A stretch of 64,000 nt of DNA from JBMYRH01 sp049602155 (GTDB taxonomy: Bacteria > Myxococcota_A > UBA9042 > PHBI01 > JBMYRH01): NCBI GenBank assembly GCA_049602155.1, contig JBMYRH010000014.1:1-64000 (forward strand). The letters run 5' to 3'. The notes below the pieces were generated by a model. The model was not told the DNA's origin, did no database searches, and was given only the letters and a program-made list of their open reading frames with translations. The position numbers were made by a program, and so were the translations under genes. How positions within the stretch are numbered: the first letter of the stretch is position 1; each line of letters starts with the position of its first letter. Of this stretch, positions 1-7,760 are shown one piece after another.

Positions 1-54
1 GCTTCGGCAGGCGCGGCTTCGGCAGGCGCGGCTTCGGCAGGCGCGGCTTCGGCA
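1..54. repeat. 15-bp tandem repeat, about 3.6 exact copies
   Basis: The unit gcttcggcaggcgcg is repeated at 1-15, 16-30 and 31-45, with a partial copy at 46-54. It continues to the window edge, so the true copy number is unknown. On the minus strand it encodes AEAAP in the secreted protein. The copies are identical at DNA level, which suggests recent slippage expansion. Confidence 0.95.
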
Positions 55-143
55 GACGATCCGGAATCGGTCGTCTGCGCCCACGACACTCCTACCGAGA
101 GGAGTATCGCGCAGAAAGAGACGATGGTTGCAGAGCGTTTCAC
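1..143 (-). CDS. Secreted Ala/Glu/Pro-repeat protein, N-terminal part only
   Basis: The gene runs off the left edge, so only about 47 residues are visible. It starts with GTG at 143-141, sharing GTGA with the stop of the upstream TPR gene. GGGAGG lies about 6 bases before the start. The N-terminus reads as a Sec signal peptide (Lys-Arg, then a hydrophobic core, then VSWAQ at the likely cleavage site). It is followed by TTDSGSS and then copies of the pentapeptide AEAAP. Export to the periplasm or beyond is inferred from the signal peptide. Function is unknown because the body of the protein is missing. Close coupling to the TPR and coiled-coil genes suggests one envelope complex. Confidence 0.7.
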   Translation of the reverse strand, partial: MKRSATIVSFCAILLSVGVSWAQTTDSGSSAEAAPAEAAPAEAAPAE

Positions 144-2518
144 AGCTCGCCTCCCTCGTCTTCAGTAAGCTCATTGAGGGCCTGGCTTAGCTTACCCAAT
201 CGCTTGGCGCGCTTGTTCTGCAGTTGACGGACGTCTTCGCTCTTTTGGCGCTTCTCTTGCCACGCCACGTCGATGAGCCCGACCTCGGCCTTCAGCACCA
301 CCTTATCCATCCGCTCAATAGCGGCCGTAAAGAGCTCACCGCCGATGCGACGACCGATCCGACGACCTTCGTCATCTTGCTCGCTCATCTCAGCCATGTA
401 CTCCTCAAGGTGGATGATCTCAGCCCGGATGAGGCCGTGGAGATCGGCGATCTTCGTGTCGACCTCCTGGTCGATGGCCCGTACCACTTGATCAAGTGCC
501 GCCATCGAATCCCAGATCGCCTCTAACACTGCGGAGAGAGCGTTAATCTGGGGAGCCAAGCTCTTCGCCGAACGGGTCGACAGGCTGTCGTAGAAGTTAC
601 CCTCGCGCTTAAACGCCGAGACCAAGTTAGCGCGAAGATCGGCCTCATCTTGGGTCGCTGCGTCGCCTGTACCGACCTCATTGGAGGCCATCTGAAGCTC
701 TTTATCGAGGCTCTCAACATCCGCGAACAACGACTTGAGGTTCCCCTTCTCCTGCATGATGTCATCACGCAGATCGCGCTCTTCGTCGTTGGAGAACTTC
801 CGGTTCTCTTCGCTGAACTGCTTGTCGTTGACGTACTCCTCGAGGGCGAGGACCTGACGCCGGACCCCCTTCAGGCGTTGCTGCACGAGAAACGCCTGTC
901 GCTTCAAGTCCAAGAAGCGCTCATCGACGCGCTTCTTGCGCTCCTCGAACTGCTCGAAGGTCATGGGCAAGCTACGGAAGGACGCCTGGAGCTTCCTTCG
1001 CCACTTGATGATCTCCATCAACTCATCGCGCTGCTCCCCGTCAACCTTCGGGAGCGCCAACTCACCCTCCGTCTGGAGGATAGATGCGGCGAGCATGACC
1101 AGCTGGTTCTGAAGCACGAGAGCTCGGGTCCAGCCGTCTTTGAGGGTCGGGAAGAGCTCCACGCGGTTCTGCGCTCGAACGATCTGCTCAAGCTCCTCGG
1201 CGATCTCTTGCGTGAGTCGGATCTGCTTGCGCTGCTCACTGAGGCTGTCGAAGACCTCTGCGACGCGCAACATGTCTCCCCCAGACTCCACCCACTCTGC
1301 CGTCCGGTCCGTCAGAGGTGCGTTCAGCACGTCGTTGGAGGCACGACGCTCGAGCAACCACTCGAAGTAACGACTGATGTTCGAGCTGTCATCCATGAAC
1401 GCGAGCAGCTCGTTACGGATCGGGGCGAAGCGACCCACGATCTTCTCAAAGCTGTCTACAGCGCGATCATAGTCGTTCAGGTAGATGTTGAGACGACCGC
1501 GCAGCGCGTGGGCCTCCACATCCAGCTTCGGGTCTTTCACGATGAGCAAAAGCGTGTCGATGGTCGCCAAGGCCCGGTCGTACTGCTCGGCCTTAATGTA
1601 GCCCCAGCTCATCTCGTAAAGCGCGACCTCGTAGTAGGAGCTGCGACGGGGGATCAACTGGTAGCTAATCGCCGCCCCCTCCAAGTCGCCCTGCTCCATC
1701 TTGATTCGGCCCAAGGCCAACATCGAGAGGTAGCGAAGCTCAGCGGTGTTCGCCCCATCGAGGACAGCCAACTTCTCGAACTCAGCCAACGCATCCTGAT
1801 AGCGCTTCAGCGCCGTCTGAGCCGTAGCCATGTAAAATCGGGCGCGGTTCGCGTACGCGTCGTCGGTCAAGAGACGGGACAGCAACTGAAGCGCCTCATC
1901 GTATCGCTCGAGGCGCACAAGGGCCTTGCCGACCGCATAGCGCGTTTGGGGGCTGCCGTTCCGTGACACATCGTCACCGATCTGGTCGACGATCTTCCGC
2001 AATCGTCGGTCATCAGCATCATTGAGCGCCATGTCGATCAAGAGGTACTGTGCCGTGTCGCGCAGCGTCCCTTGCCCAATCCGGATGGCCTTCTTGAGGT
2101 ACCGCGCGCTGGCCCTCTTGTTCCCTAGCTCCTTCATCGACTGCCCGATCATCAGGAGGGCTTGCGGATATTCCGACTGAGTCTGGAACCGAGGGTTCGC
2201 GACGAGATCGAGGAGGATGACGGATGCACCCTCGAAGTTACCGACCTCAAACAGGATCTTTGCCTCGATAACCCGAGTCTCGAGAGGATGATCGCGGATG
2301 ATCGCGACGGGCTCAGCGAAGTCACGAGACAGGCGTCCAACAGCACGTACGATGTTGTCCAATCGCAGCTCAAACGAGCGGATAGAACTCAAGGTCGAAG
2401 AAGCATTCGCCGGCGCCGTCTGGGCAAAGACTGACGGTGTCGCCAACAAGGCGAACAGGGTGAACGCTACAGCGCAGAGCGAGATGCTCCGGCTGGACCA
2501 GGGGCGCCCAGAGTCCAC
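140..2518 (-). CDS. Large periplasmic TPR and coiled-coil protein
   Basis: This is a 792-residue protein with a GTG start at 2518. A signal peptide is visible (residues about 10-33, ending SVFAQ). Residues about 75-400 contain repeated helix pairs typical of TPRs, such as ALLMIGQSMKELG, RARFYMATAQTALK and EVALYEMSWGYIKAEQ. The C-terminal half (about 480-640) is rich in Glu, Lys, Arg and Leu and looks like long coiled coil. TPR proteins act as protein-protein scaffolds, here presumably in the periplasm. The stop of the upstream coiled-coil gene is 3 bases before this start, and the downstream gene overlaps by 4 bases, so the three are co-expressed. Large exported TPR proteins of this kind occur in myxobacterial gliding (Glt/Agl) loci. 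That link is only suggestive. Confidence 0.8.
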   Translation of the reverse strand: MDSGRPWSSRSISLCAVAFTLFALLATPSVFAQTAPANASSTLSSIRSFELRLDNIVRAVGRLSRDFAEPVAIIRDHPLETRVIEAKILFEVGNFEGASVILLDLVANPRFQTQSEYPQALLMIGQSMKELGNKRASARYLKKAIRIGQGTLRDTAQYLLIDMALNDADDRRLRKIVDQIGDDVSRNGSPQTRYAVGKALVRLERYDEALQLLSRLLTDDAYANRARFYMATAQTALKRYQDALAEFEKLAVLDGANTAELRYLSMLALGRIKMEQGDLEGAAISYQLIPRRSSYYEVALYEMSWGYIKAEQYDRALATIDTLLLIVKDPKLDVEAHALRGRLNIYLNDYDRAVDSFEKIVGRFAPIRNELLAFMDDSSNISRYFEWLLERRASNDVLNAPLTDRTAEWVESGGDMLRVAEVFDSLSEQRKQIRLTQEIAEELEQIVRAQNRVELFPTLKDGWTRALVLQNQLVMLAASILQTEGELALPKVDGEQRDELMEIIKWRRKLQASFRSLPMTFEQFEERKKRVDERFLDLKRQAFLVQQRLKGVRRQVLALEEYVNDKQFSEENRKFSNDEERDLRDDIMQEKGNLKSLFADVESLDKELQMASNEVGTGDAATQDEADLRANLVSAFKREGNFYDSLSTRSAKSLAPQINALSAVLEAIWDSMAALDQVVRAIDQEVDTKIADLHGLIRAEIIHLEEYMAEMSEQDDEGRRIGRRIGGELFTAAIERMDKVVLKAEVGLIDVAWQEKRQKSEDVRQLQNKRAKRLGKLSQALNELTEDEGGEL

Positions 2519-2521
2519 GCG

Positions 2522-3256
2522 CTACTCGCTCCCTGATTCAGCGTCAATCGACTGCTCATCGAGCGTCTCTTTGGTGTAGGAACGCTGGCCCACGCCGAAG
2601 GTGATCGAGGGACGATCGGTAAGATCGTAAGTGACATCACCCTTGAGGTACCCCTTGGAGGTCACCGTGGTGACCTTGCCCTTCGTCGCGTAGAACGTGT
2701 AGTTCGCTCGCAGCTTGAAGACGTAGTTGTTCATGTAGGTGAAGACAGCGGAGTCGCCGCGGTAGATCATCTCCACCTGCAGGTTGTGGTTACCCGGCGC
2801 GACGTTGCCCGCGAAGATCGCGACAGGCTCGTCGGTATCCAAGGCTCCCGTGGCGTTGTCCAGGAGCTTCAAATCTTCACCGTCGAGCCGGTAATAGACT
2901 TGGACTGGCTTAAAGCTGCCGCCCATATCGTCGAGGTGATTCACGATCAAGCGTGCCTCGGCGATCACATCGTTCAGGATGCGCTCTTTGAGCAGAAGCA
3001 GCCGCGTCTTTGTCCGAAAGATCTTCTCCTTCAGATTGACCACGCGCTCCTCTAGGGCTCGGAGCTTGTGGTCGTAGGCGCGCGTACCCGGCTCGGGAGC
3101 CTTCGCCGCTGGGGCTGCTGCAGCACCTGGAATGGGAGCGACTTCAGGGGCTGCGTCGGGGGACGCATCTCCAGTCGCGGGGGGAGGGTCTTCGCTCTGG
3201 GCAACCGATATCTGCGGCGCGCTGAGAAGCAACCCAAACGCGATCAAAACGATCAT
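2522..3256 (-). CDS. Periplasmic coiled-coil protein of unknown function
   Basis: The protein is 244 residues from the ATG at 3256, with GGAGAG about 11 bases upstream. A TTG two codons earlier would add a positive residue and is a possible alternative. The frame stays open to 3367, but that stretch has no export signal at its start. A hydrophobic signal sequence ends near SVAQ. An Ala/Pro/Asp-rich linker follows. A short coiled coil comes next (RALEERVVNLKEKI, LLLLKERIL). The C-terminal domain is probably beta-rich (VQVYYRLDGEDL, FAGNVAPGNHNLQVEM, NYTFYATKGKVTTV). Some similar myxobacterial proteins have been mislabelled dihydrolipoamide acetyltransferase because of the Ala/Pro linker; no lipoyl or catalytic domain is visible. 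It is the first gene of the operon with the TPR protein. Confidence 0.7.
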   Translation of the reverse strand: MIVLIAFGLLLSAPQISVAQSEDPPPATGDASPDAAPEVAPIPGAAAAPAAKAPEPGTRAYDHKLRALEERVVNLKEKIFRTKTRLLLLKERILNDVIAEARLIVNHLDDMGGSFKPVQVYYRLDGEDLKLLDNATGALDTDEPVAIFAGNVAPGNHNLQVEMIYRGDSAVFTYMNNYVFKLRANYTFYATKGKVTTVTSKGYLKGDVTYDLTDRPSITFGVGQRSYTKETLDEQSIDAESGSE

Positions 3257-3546
3257 CGGGCGCAAATCTCTCCGCGAGCTGTCTCGGTCTCTAGTGAGAC
3301 GCGTGTTCAAGATCGAACTCCAGCACCAAAAAAGGACGACACCATCAGCGCGAAAAGGCGTGCACATACCAGATCATTCGATGGTGTCCCAGTGTGTCGA
3401 CATAGTCTGCCCCCAGGTGCTGGAAAGGTCAACAGGACCCTTGCACTGACAAGCGATCAACGGTCGATTTTGAGGCGATGAAGAGCCGGCTGTCCTCACG
3501 CGCGCACACGGGAGGCGCTTTGGGACCTCATCTACACGCCAAACGA
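3257..3546. other. 290-bp gene-free spacer between obgE and the TPR operon
   Basis: Both flanking genes are on the minus strand, so this should hold the end of the obgE transcript and the promoter of the coiled-coil/TPR operon. On the minus strand TTGACC, a minus-35-like element, occurs near 3431-3426. No convincing minus-10 at standard spacing and no clear terminator were seen. Confidence 0.4.
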
Positions 3547-4596
3547 CTAGATCGGACTCCACGGCTCGGATGTGTCCGTACCGCCTTGATCTTCCTCAGC
3601 GGAGGAGTCATCCAAGATCCGCACCGCTGCGGCCACAATCTCCCGCACATTCGAGCCGGTCAGCCCACTGCCATCGAGGGGGATGATGCCGCGCTCCGCG
3701 AAGGCCTCGCGCCACAGCGTGAGCTCGTAAGTGTCGTCGAGGAGGTCCGTCTTGTTGAGGACAACGACTTGCGGCAACTGCTGTAATGTCGGCGAATACG
3801 CGCTCAGCTCGCCGTTGATGGTGTCGAACGCTTCCAGCGGATCGGGCGCATCGGGGCCAAGGCTGAGCAAGTGAATGAGGACCCGCGTGCGCTCCACGTG
3901 TTTTAGGAAACGATCACCGAGACCCTGCCCCTTGTGCGCCCCCTCCACGAGACCAGGGATGTCCGCGATCACGACCTCTCGGTCGCCCAACATCGCGACC
4001 CCGAGGTTGGGGACCAACGTCGTAAAGGGGTAGCCACCTACCTTGGCTCTGCTGCGGGTGACTGAGCGGATGAAGGTGCTCTTCCCTGCGTTGGGCAGGC
4101 CCAATAAGCCGATGTCAGCCATCAACTTCAGGCTCAAGTTCAGCGTCCGCTTCGCCCCCTCTTCGCCGGGTTGCGCATGGCGCGGGGCTTGCCGTGTCGA
4201 GGTCGCGAAGAACGTATTCCCACGACCGCCGCGGCCTCCCTCTGCGACGACGACCCGCGCATCGGGATCGGTGAGATCGGCGATCACCTCCCCGGTCTCA
4301 GCGTCGGTCACGACCGTGCCGACGGGTAAGACGATGACGAGATCCTCACCACCTTTGCCAGTCCGCTGCCCGCGATCACCGGGATCACCTGCCGGCGCGC
4401 GGTACCACCGCTTGTAACGGTGGTCCAACAGCGTCGTGATCCTCGTATTCGAGGCCACAATGACGTCAGCACCTCGACCGCCGTCTCCGCCATCAGGGCC
4501 GCCAAAGGCGACCTTGGATTCACGCCGGAAGGTGACAGCCCCGGGGCCGCCGTGTCCAGCTTCCACCTCGATGGTGGCTTCGTCGACGAAGCGCAT
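3547..4596 (-). CDS. obgE: Obg family GTPase (ObgE/CgtA)
   Basis: This 349-residue protein is an essential GTPase that binds the 50S ribosomal subunit and links ribosome maturation with growth and stress. Residues 1-157 form the glycine-rich Obg fold (GHGGPGAVTFRRE, GGPDGGDGGRG). The G domain follows, with G1 GLPNAGKST, the FTTLVPNLG switch region, G3 DIPGLVEGA and G4 NKTD. The length is normal for the family, with only a short acidic tail after the G domain and no large extra C-terminal domain. It follows rplU and rpmA in the conserved L21-L27-Obg order, 41 bases after rpmA, which supports co-transcription with ribosomal proteins. Confidence 0.97.
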   Translation of the reverse strand: MRFVDEATIEVEAGHGGPGAVTFRRESKVAFGGPDGGDGGRGADVIVASNTRITTLLDHRYKRWYRAPAGDPGDRGQRTGKGGEDLVIVLPVGTVVTDAETGEVIADLTDPDARVVVAEGGRGGRGNTFFATSTRQAPRHAQPGEEGAKRTLNLSLKLMADIGLLGLPNAGKSTFIRSVTRSRAKVGGYPFTTLVPNLGVAMLGDREVVIADIPGLVEGAHKGQGLGDRFLKHVERTRVLIHLLSLGPDAPDPLEAFDTINGELSAYSPTLQQLPQVVVLNKTDLLDDTYELTLWREAFAERGIIPLDGSGLTGSNVREIVAAAVRILDDSSAEEDQGGTDTSEPWSPI

Positions 4597-4637
4597 GACA
4601 GTGCCTGGGCGCGTAGTTGTTTACCGCGCCCGGACTA

Positions 4638-4898
4638 TCAGGTTCCGGTCGGAACGACGTTGATCTTCTTACGTGACCGGCCGTAGCGGCTGAATTCAAC
4701 CTTGCCGTCACAGAGCGCGAAGATCGTGTAGTCACGTCCCATCCCGACATTCTGTCCGGGGTGAAACTTGGTCCCGAGCTGGCGAACGATGATGTTGCCT
4801 GCGACGACATCCTCGCCACCGAACTTCTTCACGCCGCGGTACTGCGGATTAGAGTCGCGACCGTTGCGCGAGCTGCCTTGTCCCTTTTTGTGAGCCAT
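4638..4898 (-). CDS. rpmA: 50S ribosomal protein L27
   Basis: This 86-residue protein is L27, whose N-terminal tail reaches the peptidyl-transferase centre. The start AHKKGQGSSRNGRDS is the classic L27 sequence directly after Met. There is no extra N-terminal peptide of the Firmicutes type that needs protease removal. Further family motifs are GGEDVVAGNIIVRQ and FHPGQNVGMGRDYT. GAGGAGG lies about 6 bases before the ATG. The gene is 10 bases after rplU and followed by obgE. Confidence 0.98.
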   Translation of the reverse strand: MAHKKGQGSSRNGRDSNPQYRGVKKFGGEDVVAGNIIVRQLGTKFHPGQNVGMGRDYTIFALCDGKVEFSRYGRSRKKINVVPTGT

Positions 4899-4908
4899 GG
4901 CGGCCTCC

Positions 4909-5223
4909 TCAGTTCAGCGTGATGCCGTCAATGCGAACTCGGGTAAAGTTCTGACGGTGTCCGTTCTTGCGCTTGTAGTTTTTACGGCGGCGAAACTTAA
5001 AGACGATCACTTTTCGGCCCTTTCCGTGGTTCACGATCGTGCCAGACACGGTCGCTCCTTCCACGGTCGGGGTTCCGATGCGAGTCTCACCGTCGTCACC
5101 GACAAGCAAGACATCGTCGAACGTGATTGCTGCACCTGGCTCACCCGAGATCGTCTCGATCTCGAGGGTGTCGCCTTGAGCAACGCGATATTGTTTTCCA
5201 CCGGTTCGGATGACTGCGTACAT
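4909..5223 (-). CDS. rplU: 50S ribosomal protein L21
   Basis: This 104-residue protein has the L21 hallmarks: the start MYAVIRTGGKQYRV and the end KNGHRQNFTRVRI. L21 binds 23S rRNA and contacts L20. GGAGG lies 8 bases before the ATG. It sits 60 bases after mtnA on the same strand. That gap may hold a separate promoter for the ribosomal genes, although no strong promoter motif was identified. It heads the rplU-rpmA-obgE block. Confidence 0.98.
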   Translation of the reverse strand: MYAVIRTGGKQYRVAQGDTLEIETISGEPGAAITFDDVLLVGDDGETRIGTPTVEGATVSGTIVNHGKGRKVIVFKFRRRKNYKRKNGHRQNFTRVRIDGITLN

Positions 5224-5283
5224 CGGTCATGCCTCCGTCTGAAGGGCCGCGAAGGTAGGTAAGAGGTCTCGTGGTGTCAAGGA

Positions 5284-6330
5284 TCAATCCACAGGGTGCA
5301 CCAACGGAGCCAAAGAGATGTTGTACGGAGCCCTCGCGATCCCGTTCTCCGTGATGATGGCAGTGACCAACTCCGCGGGCGTGACATCAAACGCCGGGTT
5401 CAAGTACGAGACCTCGCTCGGGCCGATTGGTGCCCCGAATACGGTTCGAACCTCATCCCCATGTCGGGCCTCGATCGGGATCGCGTCCCCCGTGTCGATC
5501 GCGAGATCGACGGTCGACGTCGGGGCCGCCACATAAAAAGGGATGCCGTGCCGATGGCACATCACGGCCACTTGATAGGTCCCGATCTTATTCGCGACGT
5601 CGCCGTTGGCGACGGTGCGATCAGTCCCCACGATCGCGAGGTCGATCGCGCCGCGAGAGATCAAGTGCCCCGCTGCATTGTCAGCGATAACCGTGACGTC
5701 AATGCCGTCGCGCGCCAGCTCCCACGCTGTGAGGCGGCTCCCTTGAAGATAAGGGCGCGTCTCATCCGCATACACGTGCACGCCTTTGCCGGCCTCTGCG
5801 GCAGCACGAATCACCCCTAACGCGGTCCCGTACCCTGCAGTCGCAAGGGCACCAGCGTTACAGTGAGTCAGGATTCGAGCCCCGTCCGGGATCAGCTCAA
5901 GTCCATGACGGCCGATCGCATGATTCACAGCGAGATCTTCCTCGAAGATCGCGGACGCCTCGACGTCCAACGCTGTCAAAAGTGCATCATGATCGGCCGA
6001 TGCTCGGGTCACGACTGCGCGCATCCGATCGATGGCCCAAAACAGGTTCACAGCGGTCGGGCGCGTATCGGCCATCATCCGGCATAGCCCCTCAAAGGAC
6101 TCCGCGAACCCGGGACCATCCGCGAGCTTCCGTGCGCCCATCGCCAACCCAAGCGCCGCTGTCACGCCGATGGCGGGAGCACCGCGCACGATCATCGTCG
6201 TGATGGCGTCAGCGACACCTCGCGCGGTGTCATACGTCCGGTAGCGCTCCTCATGGGGCAAGAGCGTCTGGTCGAGCAGGACCACGTGCCCTGCATCATC
6301 TCGCAATATTGGGCGAACAGACGTTGTCAT
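5284..6330 (-). CDS. mtnA: Methylthioribose-1-phosphate isomerase
   Basis: The 348-residue protein converts 5-methylthioribose-1-phosphate to the ribulose form in methionine salvage. The catalytic Cys lies in THCNAGALATAGYGTALGV (C157). The catalytic Asp lies in VGTDRTVANGDVANKIGTY (D237). The MIVRGAPAIG substrate loop is also present. These features separate it from eIF-2B alpha-like relatives and ribose-1,5-bisphosphate isomerase. Its ATG overlaps the gatB stop as ATGA, with GGAG just upstream, so it is translated from the gatCAB message. No other methionine-salvage gene is in the window. Confidence 0.93.
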   Translation of the reverse strand: MTTSVRPILRDDAGHVVLLDQTLLPHEERYRTYDTARGVADAITTMIVRGAPAIGVTAALGLAMGARKLADGPGFAESFEGLCRMMADTRPTAVNLFWAIDRMRAVVTRASADHDALLTALDVEASAIFEEDLAVNHAIGRHGLELIPDGARILTHCNAGALATAGYGTALGVIRAAAEAGKGVHVYADETRPYLQGSRLTAWELARDGIDVTVIADNAAGHLISRGAIDLAIVGTDRTVANGDVANKIGTYQVAVMCHRHGIPFYVAAPTSTVDLAIDTGDAIPIEARHGDEVRTVFGAPIGPSEVSYLNPAFDVTPAELVTAIITENGIARAPYNISLAPLVHPVD

Positions 6331-7760
6331 TTCCGCTCCTTCATCAATCGTTTTACAGCTGCATTGACCGTGGGTGGGTTGGCCCGCCCCTTCGTGGCGG
6401 CCATCACACGGCCGATAAAGAACCCCATCAGCTTCTCTTTCCCTGCGAGGTACTCCGCGACCTGCGCAGGGTTCGCGTCGAGCACCTCATTCACCATGGC
6501 ATCGATCTCGGACGCATCAGTGATCTGACCACCGTGAGCCTCCATCCATGTCGAGGCGCCAACCCCCTCCTTATACATGGCTTGAAAGCAGGCCTTTGCT
6601 TGCTTCCCAGAGAGCTTGCCGCTTCGGATCAACTCCAAGAGCTCAGCGAGCTGCGGGGCTGACACGGGAGAGGTCTCGATCTCCTGGCCGTCGCGATTCA
6701 ACTGCGCGAGCAGCTCTCCTTGGATCCAATTGGCGACGAGCTTCGGATCGCCAACCTCCGTGACGACCGCCTCGAAGTAATCCGCACGAGGCGCGGTCTG
6801 AGTCAGCACGTCTGCATCGTAGGCGTTCAGCCCCATCTCCTGCTCAAACCTCGCTCGCCGAGCCCTTGGGAGCTCGGGCAAGTCCGCCTGAATGGACGCG
6901 ACCCAGTCGGCGTCTAGGTGAATCGGCATCAGATCAGGGTCTGGGAAGTACCTGTAGTCGTGAGCCTCTTCCTTGGTGCGCATCGCGCGCGTTACTCCTG
7001 CCGCGTCGTCCCAGAGCCGCGTCTCTTGAACGATCTCCCCGCCCGCCTCGCGCACTGCGATCTGGCGCTCGATTTCATAGGTGATCCCACGGCCAACGAA
7101 ACGAAAGCTATTGATATTCTTAAGCTCTACTTTCGTACCCAAGGTCGTCTCACCGCGCGGACGAACAGAGACATTGGCGTCGCAACGGAAGTTCCCCTGC
7201 TCCATGTTTCCATGGCATACGCCAAGCGCCGTCACGACCTGAAAGAGGGCCTTCATATAGGCCATCGCCTCGTCAGCCGTCCGCATACACGGCTCGCTGA
7301 CGGTCTCAATCAAAGCGACCCCAGCCCGGTTATAGTCGACAAACGAACAGCCACGCGCACCGTCGTGGACGGTCTTGCCCGCGTCCTCTTCCATGTGAAT
7401 GCGCGTGAGCTCGAAGTAACGAGGCTCTCCGCCGAGGTCCGCCCAAACCCCACCCCCAGTGCAGATCGGCGCCTCGAATTGGCTGATCTGGTAGCCCTTC
7501 GGGAGGTCCGGATAAAAGTAGTGTTTCCGGGCGAATACGCTCGTTGGATGCACGGTGCAGCCGAGTGCCAACCCGACCTTAATGGCCATGGCAACCGCCT
7601 CACGGTTCAGCACAGGCAACGTCCCCGGCATCCCCAAGATCACAGGATCAACCAACGTGTTCGGCGGCGCATCGACCCCCACAGGGGCCGCGGTGAAGAG
7701 CTTGCTTCGCGTCGCGAGCTGGACGTGGATCTCGAGCCCAATGACTGACTCCCAGCTCAT
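6327..7760 (-). CDS. gatB: Asp/Glu-tRNA amidotransferase subunit B
   Basis: This 477-residue subunit binds mischarged Glu-tRNA(Gln) or Asp-tRNA(Asn) and activates the acyl group with ATP. N-terminal family motifs include VIGLEIHVQL, GMPGTLPVLN, FYPDLPKGYQISQ and RIHMEEDAGK. The C-terminal YqeY-like helical domain includes SGKLSGKQAK and the tail AAVKRLMKERK. Length is normal. It overlaps gatA upstream and mtnA downstream by 4 bases each (ATGA). GatCAB implies that this organism makes Gln-tRNA and/or Asn-tRNA by transamidation, the usual route in its presumed group. Confidence 0.97.
   Translation of the reverse strand: MSWESVIGLEIHVQLATRSKLFTAAPVGVDAPPNTLVDPVILGMPGTLPVLNREAVAMAIKVGLALGCTVHPTSVFARKHYFYPDLPKGYQISQFEAPICTGGGVWADLGGEPRYFELTRIHMEEDAGKTVHDGARGCSFVDYNRAGVALIETVSEPCMRTADEAMAYMKALFQVVTALGVCHGNMEQGNFRCDANVSVRPRGETTLGTKVELKNINSFRFVGRGITYEIERQIAVREAGGEIVQETRLWDDAAGVTRAMRTKEEAHDYRYFPDPDLMPIHLDADWVASIQADLPELPRARRARFEQEMGLNAYDADVLTQTAPRADYFEAVVTEVGDPKLVANWIQGELLAQLNRDGQEIETSPVSAPQLAELLELIRSGKLSGKQAKACFQAMYKEGVGASTWMEAHGGQITDASEIDAMVNEVLDANPAQVAEYLAGKEKLMGFFIGRVMAATKGRANPPTVNAAVKRLMKERK

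Noticed and set aside
650..1966. 438-codon open frame on the plus strand
   Set aside because: It lies wholly opposite the TPR gene, which has a signal peptide and clear repeats. The translation is Leu/Val-rich without family motifs, as expected for an antisense frame in GC-rich DNA.
5435..5450. tRNA T-loop-like string ggttcgaacc
   Set aside because: It is inside the mtnA coding sequence and has no acceptor or anticodon arm around it. A similar string near 19590 is inside the S41 peptidase gene.
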